Positions 53,591 through 61,333 of a DNA stretch of 64,000 nucleotides are shown piece by piece. Source of the stretch: Nitrobacter sp035546855 (GTDB taxonomy: Bacteria > Pseudomonadota > Alphaproteobacteria > Rhizobiales > Xanthobacteraceae). The position numbers and the translations under genes were made by a program. The first letter of the stretch is position 1. Every line of letters begins with the position of its first letter. The DNA lies in NCBI GenBank assembly GCA_035546855.1, contig DASZVY010000029.1, positions 3,293 to 67,292 of the forward strand. Direction: 5' to 3'. Under the pieces are notes generated by a model. That model was given only the letters and a program-made list of their open reading frames with translations, ran no database searches and was not told the origin of the DNA.

Positions 53591-53627
53591 AGGATACCGT
53601 ACGGATCATCGCCCGGCGCGGTATCCT
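53591..53627. promoter_or_regulatory. Inverted repeat upstream of the AraC gene, candidate operator
   Basis: AGGATACC at 53591-53598 and GGTATCCT at 53620-53627 are exact reverse complements separated by 21 bases, 30-66 bases upstream of the AraC start. AraC proteins more often bind direct repeats, so another regulator could use this site. Confidence 0.35.
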
Positions 53628-53836
53628 CCGTGGGACTTCGTACCGCGTTCTGCGCATATCCGTTTGATCCGGCTCAGTTTCCCTGTGTTCTGCGGCGCAT
53701 TTGCAAAATTTCGATACTGTTTTTACGGAACTTTAACCTGTGACTAAGTCGCCGGCGCGAAGATACCGGCGCCGTCAGGACAACCGCTTACGCAACGGAG
53801 CGTCAGGCGCCGACGGGTCGACGTCACAGGATCGCC

Positions 53837-54967
53837 ATGTCCCAAACCGCCTCGCCAACCCTGATCGCGGAGCTCGAAGGCGCCGTCCGGAGCGGCTCGG
53901 CCGAGCGGCGCGTCCAGATGCTGCGGCGGGTGACCGACCTGTTCCTGTCCGATGCCGACCGCCTGAACGAAACCCAGATCGGCGTGTTCGACGAGGTGCT
54001 GAGCTGCCTGATCGAACAAATGGAAACCCGCGCCCTGGCGCAGCTCAGCGCCACCCTGTCCGACTCCCGTTTTGCACCAAAGGATGTCGTCCGCCAGCTC
54101 GCCTATCACGAGGAAGCCGCGGTGGCCGGGCCGGTGCTGGCAAAGTCGGTCCGCCTGTCCGAGAGCGATCTGCTTGAAATCGCGAACTCGCGCGGGCAGC
54201 AGCACCTGCTGGCGATCTCGACGCGGGAAACCCTCAACGAGTCGTTGACCGACGTGCTGCTGAGGCGCGGCGACGCCAGCGTCTCCCATGCCCTGGCGGG
54301 GAACGCGGGCGCGCGTTTCTCCGACTTCGGCTATTCCACCCTCGTTGAAAAATCCGGCGACGACGCCGACCTCGCGGAAAAGCTCGGGGGACGGCTGGAT
54401 ATTCCGCTCAGGGTTTTGCGCGACCTCCTGGCCAAGGCGACGGCGGCGGTCCGCGACCGGCTGCTCAAGGCGGCACCGCCCGACATGCGCGCGCGAATCC
54501 AGGAGGCCATTCAGGCCATCGCCGAAAAAATCGGCGCGGCCGCCGCTCCGGTCGACTACGCCCCGGCCGAAGCGATGGTCCTCGCCCTGAACCGGGCCGG
54601 GAAACTCGGCGACCAGGCCATCAACCGGTTCGCCGTCCAGGGCGAATACACCAACGTAATCGCCGCGCTCGCGCTGCTCTCGACCGTCACGCCGGCCGCG
54701 ATCGAGCCGCTCGTCGGCAATCCCCGCCCCGACGGCCTGATCGTCGCCTGCAGGGCCGCGCGGCTGAACTGGTCCACCACCACCATGATCCTGCGCAACC
54801 GACCCGGCTGCCGGCCGATGTCGCGGCAGGAGATGGCGAACGGCAAGGACGTCTTCGACGCGCTCTCGCTCTCTGCGGCGCAACGCACGATCCGGTTCTG
54901 GTCCGCACGAGGTTCGGCTGAAAGAACCCACGCTCCCGACACCGCCGTTGCGAGATCGGACATCTGA
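53837..54967 (+). CDS. DUF2336 domain protein
   Basis: A 376-residue, mostly helical protein. Repeated helix pairs such as RVQMLRRVTDLFLSDADRLNETQIGVFDEVLSCLIEQ (in parts: RVTDLFLSDADRLNETQI, VFDEVLSCLIEQME) and DLLEIANSRGQQHLLAISTR (in parts) mark the alphaproteobacterial DUF2336 family, which has HEAT-like repeats and no known enzymatic motifs. It is followed two bases later by a PilZ gene in the same direction, so it may take part in cyclic di-GMP signalling as a partner or scaffold. The function is not known. Confidence 0.85.
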   Translation: MSQTASPTLIAELEGAVRSGSAERRVQMLRRVTDLFLSDADRLNETQIGVFDEVLSCLIEQMETRALAQLSATLSDSRFAPKDVVRQLAYHEEAAVAGPVLAKSVRLSESDLLEIANSRGQQHLLAISTRETLNESLTDVLLRRGDASVSHALAGNAGARFSDFGYSTLVEKSGDDADLAEKLGGRLDIPLRVLRDLLAKATAAVRDRLLKAAPPDMRARIQEAIQAIAEKIGAAAAPVDYAPAEAMVLALNRAGKLGDQAINRFAVQGEYTNVIAALALLSTVTPAAIEPLVGNPRPDGLIVACRAARLNWSTTTMILRNRPGCRPMSRQEMANGKDVFDALSLSAAQRTIRFWSARGSAERTHAPDTAVARSDI

Positions 54968-54969
54968 CG

Positions 54970-55284
54970 ATGGCGTGGGGGAAAAGAAAGGCCGACCGGG
55001 TCGCGTTCTCGAACGGCTACGCCGTTCAGATGATGGGCATCGACGGAACGTGGCGGCGCCGGTGCGCCATACTGGACATCTCCGCCACCGGCGCGCGGCT
55101 TCTCGTCGAGGGCTCGATGGAAGGATTGAAGCTCGCCGAGTTCTTCCTGCTGCTGTCGTCGACCGGTCTCGCCTATCGCCGCTGCGAACTGGTCCGGGTC
55201 AACGGCGACGAGATCGGCGTAAAATTCTGCGAGGAAAAAGCGCGGCGCAAACCCGCAGGCACGCGCCGGGCCATGTCACCCTAG
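54970..55284 (+). CDS. PilZ-domain cyclic di-GMP-binding protein
   Basis: A 104-residue single-domain PilZ protein. The N-terminal RKADR gives the RxxxR motif and ILDISATGARL gives the D/N-x-S-x-x-G motif; both contact cyclic di-GMP. It follows the DUF2336 gene by two bases and is probably an effector that changes shape on ligand binding. The window also contains a GGDEF-EAL enzyme at 33960. ATG 54970 begins MAWGKRKADRVAF. Confidence 0.88.
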   Translation: MAWGKRKADRVAFSNGYAVQMMGIDGTWRRRCAILDISATGARLLVEGSMEGLKLAEFFLLLSSTGLAYRRCELVRVNGDEIGVKFCEEKARRKPAGTRRAMSP

Positions 55285-55295
55285 AGGCAAGTTGC

Positions 55296-55538
55296 ATGCA
55301 ACTCATCGCGTCGCGAACGTTATCGCAACCGGACGATTCATTCCCCGCGCCTTGCAAGGTCCGCGAAGTCCTTTTCCGCAGCGACCATGGCGGATTCATC
55401 CTGTATCGCCTGAGCCGCGCGGCGGCGTCCGACGCGGACGAGCGGCTCATTCGGCTGAACTCCCGCCAAGCGCTCATTTGGATCAATGAAGGAGTCGGGG
55501 CCGAACGGCTATCCGACCCGCTGGAAAATCATGACTGA
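55296..55538 (+). CDS. Small hypothetical protein (80 aa)
   Basis: An 80-residue frame starting at ATG 55296 after GAGGC, 11 bases after the PilZ stop. It reads like a folded small protein (VREVLFRSDHGGFILYRLSR, then RLNSRQALIWINEGVG) with no known motif, signal or membrane segment. The next small gene overlaps its end by eight bases. The close packing behind DUF2336 and PilZ suggests one operon. I do not recognise a family. Confidence 0.6.
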   Translation: MQLIASRTLSQPDDSFPAPCKVREVLFRSDHGGFILYRLSRAAASDADERLIRLNSRQALIWINEGVGAERLSDPLENHD

Positions 55539-55728
55539 AAGGAATTGCACCTTGAGCCGCGAAACTCCCAAAACGACGACGCAACAGGTCGAAGCCCCGC
55601 TTTGCGTCAACTGCCATATCCCGATGCGGCATTCCTGCACCGACGAGCCTACCTCGGGCGTCAAGGTCTTGGTCTATCAATGCGTCACTTGCGGCCGCAC
55701 ACAAAGCCTGGAGAGGGCCGCGGACTAA
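55531..55728 (+). CDS. Small zinc-ribbon-like protein (about 65 aa)
   Basis: Starting at ATG 55531 it encodes 65 residues; a TTG at 55552 has a better ribosome-binding site (AAAGGA) and would give 58. Two Cys pairs, CVNC and CVTC about 34 residues apart, form a probable zinc ribbon (CVNCHIPMRHSC, then VYQCVTCGRTQ). It overlaps the previous small gene and ends 13 bases before the convergent CorC-type gene. The role is unknown; small zinc ribbons often mediate protein or nucleic-acid binding. Confidence 0.6.
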   Translation: MTERNCTLSRETPKTTTQQVEAPLCVNCHIPMRHSCTDEPTSGVKVLVYQCVTCGRTQSLERAAD

Positions 55729-55741
55729 CGAGCGCGGTTGT

Positions 55742-57052
55742 CTAGAACGCCGTCCCGGCTCTTGTCCGCTTTGACCCGGTGCTTTCCTCCGCTTCACGCG
55801 GCAACGGCTGGATGCGCAGCGCCGTGATGCGATTACGCTCGCGCCGCAGCACGCGGAAACGAAATCCGTGGAAGGTGAAACTCTGGCCACGCTCCGGAAT
55901 CGAGCGCGCCTCGTGGATGACGAGGCCCGCGATCGTGGTCGCCTCCTCGTCCGGCAGATGCCAGTCCATGGCGCGGTTGAGATCGCGGATCGGCACCGAG
56001 CCGTCCACCACCACCGAGCCGTCCGGCTGCTGGCGCACGCCGGCGACCACCACGTCATGCTCGTCGGAAATGTCGCCGACGATCTCCTCAAGAATGTCCT
56101 CCAGCGTCACCATGCCTTCGACTTCGCCGTACTCGTCGACAACCAGCGCGAAGTGGGTCTTGCGGCGGCGGAACGCCTTGAGCTGCTCGGACACCGAACG
56201 CATTTCCGGCACGAACCAGGGCGGCAGCGCGATCGCGCTGGCGTCGATATGGCTCATGTCGCCCTCGGAGGCGCGGATCGCGCGCAACAGATCCTTGGCG
56301 TGCAGCACGCCGATGATGTTCTCCGGCTTGTCGCGCCAGAGCGGAATGCGGGTATATTCGCTGGCCAGCACCTCGCTCACCAGTTCCTCGGGCGGAAGAT
56401 CGGCATTGATCGTCACCATCTCGGTGCGGTGAACCATCACGTCGGACACTTCCAGCTCGCGCAGGTCGAGCAGGCCGCCCAACATGTCACGATCCTGTTT
56501 CTCGACGCCGCCTTCGTGATGAATCAGGTCCACCGCGCCGCGCAGCCGTTCGGTCGGCGACAGGATCGGCTGGTTGGCGCCGATCCGGATGCCGAGCAGC
56601 CTGGTCAGGCCGCGCACCAGCTCCTCGACCACCACGAGCAGCGGCCCCAGCACCACCACGATCAACTGAATCGGGCGCGCCACGATCAGCGACACCCGGT
56701 CCGGCGCGTTGATCGCAATGGTCTTGGGCAACACTTCCGCGAAGATGACGACGAGAACGGTCATGACGCCGGTGGCATAGAGCACACCGATGTCGCCGAA
56801 CCACGCCGTGAATACCCCTGTCGCCAGCGCCGACGCGCCGATATTGGCGATGTTGTTGCCGAGCAGCAGCGCGCCGATCATGCGCTCGCGCCGGTCCATC
56901 AGGGTCGCGACGATCCGCGCCTGGCCGCTGCCTTGATTTGCGAGGCGCATCATGCTGGCGCGCGACGCGCCGGTCAGCGCGGTTTCGCTCGCGGAAAAGA
57001 ACGCGGAGACCAGAAGCAGGCCGACAACGACGGCGAACGAAATCCAGTCCAT
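55742..57052 (-). CDS. HlyC/CorC-family protein (DUF21, paired CBS, CorC C-terminal domain)
   Basis: A 436-residue membrane protein. DUF21 (~1-190) has four hydrophobic helices and FFSASETALTGASRA (~19) plus EVLPKTIAI (~107). Two CBS domains follow (~205-330; DVMVHRTEMV, FALVVDEYGEVEGMVTLEDILEEIVGDI in parts), then a CorC_HlyC C-terminal domain (~345-425). Family members act in magnesium or cobalt efflux and tolerance. ATG 57052 is chosen since AAGGG lies upstream; an in-frame GTG adds eight residues. It follows aroB on the same strand, with a palindromic repeat between. Confidence 0.9.
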   Translation of the reverse strand: MDWISFAVVVGLLLVSAFFSASETALTGASRASMMRLANQGSGQARIVATLMDRRERMIGALLLGNNIANIGASALATGVFTAWFGDIGVLYATGVMTVLVVIFAEVLPKTIAINAPDRVSLIVARPIQLIVVVLGPLLVVVEELVRGLTRLLGIRIGANQPILSPTERLRGAVDLIHHEGGVEKQDRDMLGGLLDLRELEVSDVMVHRTEMVTINADLPPEELVSEVLASEYTRIPLWRDKPENIIGVLHAKDLLRAIRASEGDMSHIDASAIALPPWFVPEMRSVSEQLKAFRRRKTHFALVVDEYGEVEGMVTLEDILEEIVGDISDEHDVVVAGVRQQPDGSVVVDGSVPIRDLNRAMDWHLPDEEATTIAGLVIHEARSIPERGQSFTFHGFRFRVLRRERNRITALRIQPLPREAEESTGSKRTRAGTAF

Positions 57053-57083
57053 GACAGCGACAACCCTTGCATTCACTCACGTT

Positions 57084-57199
57084 CGTCATTGCGAGGAGCG
57101 AAGCGACGAAGCAATCCAGGTTTCATCTCGCGGCTTCTGGATTGCTTCGCTCAGTGAAAAATTGGCAAGAACCAATTTTGTCACGAGCTCGCAATGACG
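57084..57199. repeat. Nested palindromic repeat between aroB and the CorC-type gene
   Basis: CGTCATTGCGAG and CTCGCAATGACG are exact reverse complements at the ends; inside, GAAGCAATCCAG and CTGGATTGCTTC form a second pair. The core holds GAGCGAAGCGACGAAG. This is a dispersed repeat typical for the group and lies between two codirectional genes. Confidence 0.8.
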
Positions 57200-57200
57200 A

Positions 57201-58367
57201 TCAGCAGTCCGTCTCCACCGATACCTTCGCGGCCAGCTTCCGTGTCAGAAAATCGCGAACCGTGGCCGGCTCGACGTCGGTCGACACCACGGCCTGACCG
57301 ATGGCTTTCAGCAGGATGAAGGTCAGCCGCCCACGCTTCACCTTCTTGTCCTGCGCCATCAGCGCCATGAGGGCATCCGCGTCGGCAAGCCCCTCCTGTC
57401 TGGCGCCGGCGATGTCCTGCAACCGCGTCGGCAACCCGACGGCGGCGAGATGGCGCTGCACGCGCGCCGCGTCCGTGTCCGCGATCAGGCCGAGTTGCGC
57501 CGACAGCTCCGCGGCCAGCGTCATGCCGATCGCGACGCCCTCGCCGTGATAGAGCCGGTCGGAGAAACCGGTCGCCGCCTCCAGCGCGTGACCGAAAGTG
57601 TGACCGAGATTGAGCAGCGCACGTTCGCCGGTCTCGCGCTCGTCACGCATGACGATCGCCACCTTAGCGCGGCAACTGGTGGCGATGGCGTGTTCACGCG
57701 CCGCGCCGCCCTTGAATATCCCGGCGTGGTTCGCTTCCAGCCAGGCGAAAAACGGCTCATCGCCCAGCACGCCGTACTTCGCGACCTCGGCGTAACCGGC
57801 GCGGAATTGGCGCGGCGACAGCGTATCCAGGACCGCGGTGTCCGCGACCACGAGGATCGGCTGATGAAACGCGCCGACGAGATTCTTGCCCTGCGGCGAA
57901 TTGATGCCGGTCTTGCCGCCGACGGAGGAATCGACTTGCGCCAATAGCGATGTCGGCACCTGCACGAAGTCGAGGCCGCGCCGCACCACCGCCGCCGCAA
58001 AGCCTGCGAGATCGCCGACCACGCCGCCGCCGAGCGCCACCACGAGATCGTTGCGCTCGATCTTGGCGGCGATCAATCCCTCGCAGACGAATTCGAATCC
58101 TTCGTAGCTTTTCGAGACCTCGCCTTCGTCGATGACGATTCGCGATGTGGCGATGCCGGCATCCTGCAACGCCACTTCGGTACGCGTCAGCCAGTGGGTC
58201 GCGACATATTTGTCGGTCACAATGGCCACGCGCGCGCCCGGCCGCAGCGCCGCGATCCGCCGGCCGAGCGAGGACAGGATGTCGCGGCCGATAACGATAT
58301 CATAGGCGCGGTCGCCCAGCGCGACATCGACGGTGATCGGCTCGGATGTCTTCAACGGCACAGTCAT
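57201..58367 (-). CDS. aroB: 3-dehydroquinate synthase
   Basis: A 388-residue AroB. VDEGEVSKS, LGGGVVGDLAGFAAAVVRRGLDFVQVPTSLLAQVDSSVGGKTGIN (in parts: GGGVVGDLAGF, VPTSLLAQVDSSVGGKTGIN) and NLGHTFGHALE with zinc ligands match the family closely. It converts DAHP to 3-dehydroquinate in the shikimate pathway, with NAD and a divalent metal. ATG 58367 overlaps the aroK stop by one base, so AroK and AroB are cotranslated. Confidence 0.96.
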   Translation of the reverse strand: MTVPLKTSEPITVDVALGDRAYDIVIGRDILSSLGRRIAALRPGARVAIVTDKYVATHWLTRTEVALQDAGIATSRIVIDEGEVSKSYEGFEFVCEGLIAAKIERNDLVVALGGGVVGDLAGFAAAVVRRGLDFVQVPTSLLAQVDSSVGGKTGINSPQGKNLVGAFHQPILVVADTAVLDTLSPRQFRAGYAEVAKYGVLGDEPFFAWLEANHAGIFKGGAAREHAIATSCRAKVAIVMRDERETGERALLNLGHTFGHALEAATGFSDRLYHGEGVAIGMTLAAELSAQLGLIADTDAARVQRHLAAVGLPTRLQDIAGARQEGLADADALMALMAQDKKVKRGRLTFILLKAIGQAVVSTDVEPATVRDFLTRKLAAKVSVETDC

Positions 58368-59002
58368 CACGCGAGGCCAAATCCTTGTTGAGGTCCTGGT
58401 GGAGGCGCCGCGGCGGGATGGCGGCACAATCGGTCATGGAGATGTTCGACGCATTCGTCGACGATCTTCTCGTGCGGCACGTCGCGCGAGGCGATCGTGA
58501 GATCCGCCAGTTGATAGACTGGCTCGCGCTCGGCGAGAAGCCGCGCAATCGTCGCGGCAGGGTCCGGCGTATGCAGCAGCGGGCGGTCGGCGCGGCGCTT
58601 CACGCGCCGCAGGATCACATCCGCCTCCGCCTTCAGCCAGATCGACACCGCGCGGTCGCGGATCCGCTCCCGCGTCTCCTCGCGCATGAAGGCCCCGCCA
58701 CCGGTGGCGAGAACCACCGGCCCTCCGCTCAGAAGCCGCGCGATGACCCGCGCTTCGCCATCGCGAAAGTGCGGCTCGCCATGAGCCTCGAAGATTTCCG
58801 GAATCGACATGCCCGCAGCGGCTTCGATCTCGATGTCCGCGTCGACAAACGGCAGCGCCAGCCGCGACGCGAGCCGCCGCCCGACGGTCGATTTACCCAC
58901 CCCCATCATCCCGACAAGCACCAGTGAGCGCCCCCTGAGCGCCGCGACGATCGCGGCCTCCGGGGAGGCTCCGGCGCATGCCGGGGAGGCGGATTGGGAC
59001 AT
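58367..59002 (-). CDS. aroK: Shikimate kinase
   Basis: A 211-residue kinase. Walker A is GMMGVGKSTVGRRLA (~38), DADIEIE (~60) and the GGGAFM loop (~108) bind shikimate, and RPLL (~148) is the lid arginine. It phosphorylates shikimate at the 3-OH. ATG 59002 (MSQSAS) is a better start than the longer frame, whose first 47 residues are not family-like. The gene is followed with one base of overlap by aroB, an arrangement found in this group. Confidence 0.95.
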   Translation of the reverse strand: MSQSASPACAGASPEAAIVAALRGRSLVLVGMMGVGKSTVGRRLASRLALPFVDADIEIEAAAGMSIPEIFEAHGEPHFRDGEARVIARLLSGGPVVLATGGGAFMREETRERIRDRAVSIWLKAEADVILRRVKRRADRPLLHTPDPAATIARLLAEREPVYQLADLTIASRDVPHEKIVDECVEHLHDRLCRHPAAAPPPGPQQGFGLA

Positions 59003-59158
59003 CGGTGAATACCTCTGCGGAGGACGATTGTGGCAACGTCCTTCAGCTATACTACTCCCGTCGCGGGCGTTGCCAGAGACTCTTGCACCGGCGCGGCGAA
59101 CATGGTCGTACTTTCCCGGGCGCGCTGCCCAAATCATTAACACCGCCGAGCCGTCGCC

Positions 59159-59305
59159 ATGCCCAGCCTGTTCCGCTTCCTAACGGTCGTCGCGATCATC
59201 GGCGGCATCGGCTACGGCATGGTTTTCGCGCTGGCCAATTTCGTCCACCCAAAGCCGCGGGAAATGACCGTCACCATCCATCCGGACAAATTTCTCAAGA
59301 ATTAG
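59159..59305 (+). CDS. 48-residue single-pass membrane protein
   Basis: The ATG at 59159 opens 48 codons with a stop at 59303-59305. The protein starts MPSLFRFLTVVAIIGGIG and has one hydrophobic helix (~6-29) with a short basic N-terminus and a C-terminal tail PKPREMTVTIHPDKFLKN. This tidy composition and its place upstream of xerD and divergent from aroK, where related genomes carry a similar tiny gene, make it credible. The C-terminal tail should lie in the periplasm or cytoplasm depending on orientation; function unknown. Confidence 0.7.
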   Translation: MPSLFRFLTVVAIIGGIGYGMVFALANFVHPKPREMTVTIHPDKFLKN

Positions 59306-59310
59306 CTGCT

Positions 59311-59384
59311 AGTACCACCTATCTGAAGCTCCTGCACCGCAAGCGGCGAGTCCCGTCCAGGAACTTCAGATAGAAAGCGGTACT
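59311..59384. repeat. Imperfect long inverted repeat upstream of xerD
   Basis: AGTACCACCTATCTGAAGCTCCTG and its partner CAGGAACTTCAGATAGAAAGCGGTACT pair over about 22 bases with small bulges (arms quoted in whole are slightly above 20; key parts are CTATCTGAAG and CTTCAGATAG). The loop is CACCGCAAGCGGCGAG... . It differs in sequence from the other repeats of the window. It may be a terminator for the tiny gene or a degenerate mobile remnant. Confidence 0.6.
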
Positions 59385-59483
59385 GGAATTATGGTTTTGC
59401 TAGTCCCTTTGCTTTCCGAAGGTCGTTAAGCAGGTGTGGCGATGGATCACGAACTTCGGAAAGTGGGTACTGGCCTCGGCGGC

Positions 59484-60449
59484 ATGAAACCCGACAAGAC
59501 GTCCGATGCGCGGCTGACGGGCCTGTTCCTCGACATGCTGGCGGCCGAACAGGGTGCCGGCGGCAACACTCGCGACGCCTATCGCCGCGACCTCGAGGAC
59601 TGCGCGCAATTTCTGGCGCGCAAGGGTGAGAATTTTACATCGGTCACGACCGCCGTGTTGCGCGACTATCTCGGCGACCTCGACACCCGAGGCTTCAAAT
59701 CGTCGAGCGTGGCGCGGCGGCTGTCCGCGATGCGGCACCTGTTTCGCTTCCTGCTCAACGAGCGAATCCGCGACGACGATCCCGCCGCGATTCTCTCGGG
59801 CCCGAAGCGCGGACGCGGCCTGCCGAAAGTGCTCTCAATTGCGGATGTCGATCGTCTGCTGGCACGCGCGAAGCAGGACATCGATGCGCCCGGCGCTTCA
59901 CCCGCGCAGCGGCTGCGCGCCGCGCGGCTCTATTGCCTGCTCGAAGTGCTCTACGCCACCGGCCTGCGCGTCTCCGAACTTGTCGCGCTGCCGCTCTCCG
60001 CCGCACGGCGCGACGCGCGCATGATCGTGGTGCGCGGCAAGGGCGACAAGGAACGGCTGGTGCCGCTCAACGAGGCCGCGCGCACGGCGATGGTGGACTA
60101 TCTCGCTGTTATCGCCGAACAGCGCGAAGCCGCCGGCAAGAAAGCCGCCGCTACGAAATGGCTGTTTCCGTCGTTCGGCGAGAGCGGCCACCTCACCCGC
60201 CAGCATTTCGCCCGCGACCTGAAGGAACTCGCGGCTGCCGCCGGCCTTGCCCCGCGGCTGGTCTCGCCGCATGTGCTGCGCCATGCCTTTGCCAGTCATC
60301 TGCTGCACAACGGCGCCGACCTCCGAATCGTGCAGACGCTGCTCGGCCATACCGACATTTCAACCACGCAAATCTATACCCACGTCGTCGAGGAGCGGCT
60401 GAAGAGCCTGGTACGTGACCTGCACCCGCTGGCGGACGGAAAAAGCTGA
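59484..60449 (+). CDS. xerD: Tyrosine recombinase XerD
   Basis: A 321-residue recombinase. The N-terminal SAM-like domain (~6-105) has EQGAGGNTRDAYRRDLEDCAQFL (in parts). Catalytic residues are Arg in YATGLRVSELVAL (~165), Lys in GKGDKERLVPL (~195), His and Arg in HVLRHAFASH (~262), His in LLGHTDIS (~288) and the nucleophile Tyr in TQIYTHV (~297). With XerC it resolves chromosome dimers at dif. ATG 59484 gives the usual length; GTG 59436 or ATG 59442 would add 14-16 residues. Converges on the cytochrome gene with nine bases between. Confidence 0.92.
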   Translation: MKPDKTSDARLTGLFLDMLAAEQGAGGNTRDAYRRDLEDCAQFLARKGENFTSVTTAVLRDYLGDLDTRGFKSSSVARRLSAMRHLFRFLLNERIRDDDPAAILSGPKRGRGLPKVLSIADVDRLLARAKQDIDAPGASPAQRLRAARLYCLLEVLYATGLRVSELVALPLSAARRDARMIVVRGKGDKERLVPLNEAARTAMVDYLAVIAEQREAAGKKAAATKWLFPSFGESGHLTRQHFARDLKELAAAAGLAPRLVSPHVLRHAFASHLLHNGADLRIVQTLLGHTDISTTQIYTHVVEERLKSLVRDLHPLADGKS

Positions 60450-60458
60450 GCCGCGCAT

Positions 60459-61016
60459 TCAACGCATGCGCGCCAGCACGCCGTCGCGCTTGATCGCCAC
60501 ATGCCAGATCACGGCCAGAATATGCAGCGCGACGACACCGACGATCAGCCACGCCGTCTTGTCGTGCAGCCACTCGCCCCAGCGCGCAAGCTCCATGTCG
60601 TGCGGCAGCAGGCGCGGCCACTGAAACAGACCGAACCACGGCAGCGAGTAACCACCGGCGGCTGAAAACATGTAGCCGGTGATCGGCATCGCCAGCATCA
60701 GCGCATACAAGGCCGCATGGGCCGACCGGCTCGCCAGATGCGTTCGCCACCCCAGCGCCTCGCGATAGGGCGGCTCGCCCCGGAACAGACGGTAGGCGAT
60801 ACGCAGCACGGCCAATGCAAGCACCGTGAGACCGAGCGATTTGTGGATTTCCAGCAAACCTTGCCGCGGCTGATGCCCGGCGGGAAGATAGGCCGAGACA
60901 ATGCCGAGCCCGATCGCAAGCAGGATCATTACTGCCATCGACCAATGCAGCACGCGCTGCAGACCATCGTACCGAAAGCGTGTCGCGGAGTCAGACTCCA
61001 CCGTATGATTTGCCAT
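60459..61016 (-). CDS. Cytochrome b561-type membrane protein (cytochrome b/b6 domain)
   Basis: A 185-residue membrane protein with four helices. Heme-ligand histidines lie in QRVLHWSMA (~22), LEIHKSLG (~57), the HAALYAL helix (~95) and ALHILAVIWHVAIKRD (~160, 165). This is the bacterial cytochrome b561 pattern: transfer of electrons between quinol and periplasmic acceptors, sometimes against superoxide. ATG 61016 begins MANHTVES; the earlier in-frame start adds 12 residues. Confidence 0.9.
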   Translation of the reverse strand: MANHTVESDSATRFRYDGLQRVLHWSMAVMILLAIGLGIVSAYLPAGHQPRQGLLEIHKSLGLTVLALAVLRIAYRLFRGEPPYREALGWRTHLASRSAHAALYALMLAMPITGYMFSAAGGYSLPWFGLFQWPRLLPHDMELARWGEWLHDKTAWLIVGVVALHILAVIWHVAIKRDGVLARMR

Positions 61017-61333
61017 GGCGATCAGCGAGATTCCGGGTTTCGGCGCTATCAAGCAAATCGAGACTGACGAGGACAGTCACGGCTGCGCGAGATCGTTTCG
61101 GAAGAGCACGGCAGCCGTAAAAGACCATGCCATGGCAACAATCCCGGCTGCGATTGTTGCGGTTAACGCGGCCCCAGACACCGCTTTGGAAAATCAAACC
61201 ATTGATTTGAAAGACTTATCCATGTCCCGCGACTTGACTATGGCCTCATTTGACTCGAAAAGCCTGCGAGTCCAGTTTCGGCCGCCGCCCGCCACTCTTT
61301 CGATTTGGCGTCGGCGGCCCAATATTTGGTGTG
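61017..61333. other. Intergenic region upstream of accA
   Basis: 317 bases between the divergent cytochrome and accA genes. Open stretches exist on the plus strand but their sequence is not protein-like. It should contain promoters for both genes; no specific site was recognised. Confidence 0.45.

Noticed and set aside
59484..60449. XerD as an integrase of a mobile element
   Set aside because: Length, catalytic pattern and the conserved aroK/accA neighbourhood point to the housekeeping chromosome-dimer recombinase.
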